Assembly: GCF_030148435.1 (NCBI RefSeq)
Contig: NZ_JASBTN010000007.1
Location: 1-64,000, forward strand
Direction of reading: 5' to 3'
DNA length: 64,000 nt
Source of the DNA: Aliiroseovarius sp.
Lineage (GTDB): Bacteria > Pseudomonadota > Alphaproteobacteria > Rhodobacterales > Rhodobacteraceae
The translations under genes and the position numbers were made by a program. Under the pieces are notes generated by a model, which searched no databases, was not told where the DNA came from, and was given only the letters and a program-made list of their open reading frames with translations. Shown piece after piece: positions 61,948 through 64,000 of this stretch (positions are counted from its first letter, which is position 1; every line of letters begins with the position of its first letter).

Positions 61948-63114
61948 ATGCCCGTGATCACCGAGATCGAGGACCTCAAGCGCATCTACAAACGCCGTGT
62001 GCCGAAGATGTTCTATGACTATGCCGAAAGCGGCAGCTGGACCGAGCAGACCTTTCGCGAGAACAGTTCGGATTTCGACCAGCTCTATTTCCGCCAGCGC
62101 GTGGCGGTGGACATGGACGGGCGCTCGACCGCGACGCAGATGATCGGACAGGACGTGTCGATGCCGGTGGCGCTGGCGCCCGTCGGGCTTACGGGCATGC
62201 AGGACGCGGATGGCGAGATCAAGGCGGCGCGGGCGGCCGAGAAATTCGGCGTGCCCTTTACCCTCTCGACCATGTCGATCTGTTCGATCGAGGATGTGGC
62301 CGAGCACACGACCAAACCCTTCTGGTTCCAGGTCTATACGCTGAAGGATGACGATTTCATGCAGCGCCTGTTCGACCGGGCCAAGGCGGCGGGCTGTGAT
62401 ACGGTGGTGATCACGGTGGATCTGCAGATGCTGGGCCAGCGCCACAAGGATCTGAAGAACGGGCTCTCCGCCCCGCCGAAACTGACCATTCCGACCATGC
62501 TGAACCTGGCCACCAAATGGCGCTGGGGTCTGGGCATGCTGGGCACTAAGCGGCGCTTCTTCGGCAATATCGTCGGCCATGCGGAGGGGGTCGAGGACCC
62601 CTCGTCGCTGGCCACCTGGACCGCCGAGGCATTCGATCCCTCGCTTGACTGGGACCGCATTCGCCAGTTCCGCAAGATGTGGGACGGCAAGCTCATCATC
62701 AAGGGCATCATGGAGGCGGTGGACGCCAGGGAGGCGCTGAATGTCGGCGCCGATGCGATCATCGTGTCGAACCACGGCGGGCGGCAGCTCGATGGTGCGC
62801 TGAGTTCGATCCGGGCCCTGCCCGAGATCATGGATGCGGTCGGTGACAAGATCGAGGTGCACCTGGACAGCGGTATCCGCTCCGGGCAGGACGTGCTCAA
62901 GGCGGTGGCGATGGGCGCCAAGGGCACCTATATCGGTCGCGCCTTCGTTTATGGCCTGGGCGCAATGGGCGAGGCCGGCGTGACCAGAACGCTGGAAGTG
63001 ATCCACAAGGAGCTGGAAATCTCCATGGCCTTCTGCGGACACACGGACATCAACACCGTGGACCGCTCGATCCTGCGCATTCCGAAAGGGTTCATGGGGA
63101 ACTGGATGGAATAG
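61948..63114 (+). CDS. lldD: FMN-dependent L-lactate dehydrogenase
   Basis: A 388-aa alpha-hydroxy-acid dehydrogenase that oxidises L-lactate to pyruvate, feeding the quinone pool. The FMN barrel contains DYAESGSWTEQTF, APVGLTGMQ, and the catalytic His in IIVSNHGGRQLDG; GIRSGQDVLKAVAMGAKGTYIGR completes the site. No lldP or lldR gene is adjacent. Glycolate or mandelate oxidase relatives are alternatives, but the spacing and length fit LldD. Confidence 0.9.
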   Translation: MPVITEIEDLKRIYKRRVPKMFYDYAESGSWTEQTFRENSSDFDQLYFRQRVAVDMDGRSTATQMIGQDVSMPVALAPVGLTGMQDADGEIKAARAAEKFGVPFTLSTMSICSIEDVAEHTTKPFWFQVYTLKDDDFMQRLFDRAKAAGCDTVVITVDLQMLGQRHKDLKNGLSAPPKLTIPTMLNLATKWRWGLGMLGTKRRFFGNIVGHAEGVEDPSSLATWTAEAFDPSLDWDRIRQFRKMWDGKLIIKGIMEAVDAREALNVGADAIIVSNHGGRQLDGALSSIRALPEIMDAVGDKIEVHLDSGIRSGQDVLKAVAMGAKGTYIGRAFVYGLGAMGEAGVTRTLEVIHKELEISMAFCGHTDINTVDRSILRIPKGFMGNWME

Positions 63115-63235
63115 GCGGGAAACAGCGGTGGCCGGGGTGCGAAGTGGCATTCTGGACCCGGCCGGACCCCGCGTTGTTGCGCTATGAATTATGCCTTCCC
63201 TTTGATCTGATTCCCGGCTATAGGCAGCGCTTCAC

Positions 63236-63264
63236 GCGGGGTTACAGCCTTGGAGGAGCCCCGC
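63236..63264 (+). promoter_or_regulatory. Leader hairpin upstream of rplY
   Basis: GCGGGG, 17-base loop, CCCCGC lies 23 bp before the rplY start, in the 172-bp leader after lldD. It could be a ribosomal-protein autoregulatory element, though no known leader family is recognised. Confidence 0.35.
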
Positions 63265-63286
63265 CTCAACTGAAGGATATATACCA

Positions 63287-63928
63287 ATGGCTAATGAGAT
63301 CCCGAATCTTGAAGCTACGGTGCGTGCGGGGACGGGCAAGGGCGCCGCTCGCCAGGCGCGCCGCGACGGGCTTGTTCCCGGCATCGTTTATGGTGGCGAG
63401 GCCGAACCGCTTGCCATCAACCTCAAATTCAATGACCTGTTCAAAAAGCTGAAAGCCGGTCGTTTCCTGTCGACCCTGTGGAACCTGAAGGTCGACGGTG
63501 AGGAAGATGTGCGCGTGATCTGCCGCGGCGTCCAGCGTGACGTGGTCAAGGACCTGCCGACCCATGTCGACCTGATGCGCCTGAAGCGTAACAGCAAGGT
63601 GAACCTGTTCATCCACGTCGAGTTCATCAACGAAGAAGAAGCCCCCGGCATCAAGAAGGGCGGCGTTCTGACCGTTGTGCGTTCGGAAGTCGAGCTGCGC
63701 GTGACTGCCGGCGACATCCCGGAAAAGATCGTCTGCGATCTGACCGGCCGCGAAGTTGGCGACGTGATCCACATCTCGGATATCCCGCTGCCCGAAGGCG
63801 CCAAGCCGACCATCGACCGCGACTTCGTCGTGGCCAACATCTCGGCGCCCAGCTCGCTGCGCTCGTCGGATGAAGAAGAAGGCGAAGACGGCGAAGTGGC
63901 CGTCGAAGAGGTCGCTGCCGAAGAATAA
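63287..63928 (+). CDS. rplY: 50S ribosomal protein L25 / general stress protein Ctc
   Basis: A 213-aa two-domain L25 (TL5/Ctc form). Residues about 5-100 are the 5S-rRNA-binding L25 domain ([25 protein letters not shown]), residues about 105-195 the C-terminal beta domain, and the end is an acidic tail ([21 protein letters not shown]). An AAGGA RBS lies upstream of ATG 63287. In many bacteria it precedes pth, which would lie beyond the window. Confidence 0.95.
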   Translation: MANEIPNLEATVRAGTGKGAARQARRDGLVPGIVYGGEAEPLAINLKFNDLFKKLKAGRFLSTLWNLKVDGEEDVRVICRGVQRDVVKDLPTHVDLMRLKRNSKVNLFIHVEFINEEEAPGIKKGGVLTVVRSEVELRVTAGDIPEKIVCDLTGREVGDVIHISDIPLPEGAKPTIDRDFVVANISAPSSLRSSDEEEGEDGEVAVEEVAAEE

Positions 63929-63952
63929 TCTCCGTATCAGCGGAGTGACGGG

Positions 63953-63978
63953 AAACGGGTCCTTCGGGGCCCGTTTTT
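63953..63978 (+). terminator. Intrinsic terminator after rplY
   Basis: ACGGGTCC-TTCG-GGGCCCGT followed by TTTT: an 8-bp stem (one G-T pair) capped by a stable UUCG tetraloop. A smaller CTCCG/CGGAG hairpin (63930-63945) precedes it. Confidence 0.85.
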
Positions 63979-64000
63979 CGTTGCGCAGCCGCCGCCGGGT

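Noticed and set aside
1-64000. CRISPR arrays, IS elements, phage genes, integrases, tRNA or rRNA genes
   Set aside because: I looked for repeated spacers, transposase or integrase motifs, and tRNA-like ends and found none; base and codon use appear even across the window.

Overview
The window looks like a chromosomal segment of a marine-type alphaproteobacterium of the Rhodobacterales (roseobacter group). Evidence is the high GC, the gene repertoire (BCCT transporter, heterotetrameric sarcosine-oxidase family subunits, GlxA-type regulator, aa3-oxidase subunit IV, PHA genes, ETF-QO, DUF3726) and two copies of a GC-rich hairpin followed by a CCCCCGGGATATTT core, a repeat I associate with this group. 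No rRNA, tRNA, IS element, phage or CRISPR array was recognised. Genes are dense, and many neighbours overlap by 4 bp (ATGA, GTGA or TTGA).

Region 1 (1-10.3 kb) is the most interesting part. It holds the end of a sarcosine-oxidase-family alpha gene and its gamma subunit, two co-directional regulators (GlxA/AraC type and LysR), and a divergent operon. That operon encodes an aldehyde dehydrogenase, an M19-like protein that seems to lack most metal ligands, a BCCT transporter, a 567-aa protein of no recognised family, a DUF3726 protein and a type-2 malate/lactate (Ldh2) dehydrogenase. I read it as a candidate uptake and catabolic pathway for an N-methylated or quaternary-ammonium compound; the substrate is not proven.

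Region 2 (10.3-26.9 kb) is housekeeping and transport: plsY, a dihydroorotase-like pseudoenzyme (pyrX type), two small membrane PH-like proteins, guanine deaminase, mgtE, 5-formyl-THF cyclo-ligase, ymdB-type phosphodiesterase, a DMT exporter, two SLC13/RCK permeases around an unknown gene, a LysE/Lrp pair, pyrB, a uracil-DNA glycosylase missing Fe-S cysteines, and moaB.

Region 3 (27-36.2 kb) has an RND pump (adaptor plus permease with extra C-terminal helices), a tightly overlapping molybdenum cofactor cluster (fdhD-mobA-mobB/moeA fusion) and divergent azlCD.

Region 4 (36.2-47.2 kb) contains a lipoprotein that may be a permuted papain-fold enzyme, a 44-aa aa3 oxidase subunit IV gene, a DUF6173 / beta-lactamase-fold / acyl-CoA dehydrogenase operon, a Sua5-type synthase, a DsbD-like secreted protein, yqgE, a citrulline/ornithine module (ctlX-ocd with divergent Lrp), an unknown membrane protein and greA.

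Region 5 (47.3-64 kb) carries a PAP2-like protein, ETF-QO, a TPR protein, ispE, a polyprenyl diphosphate synthase, DUF2007 and tRNA methyltransferase genes, ydcH, an EamA/LysR pair, small ORFs in the largest gene-poor gap, the phaA and phaB genes separated by terminators, an EAL protein, tag, lldD and rplY.
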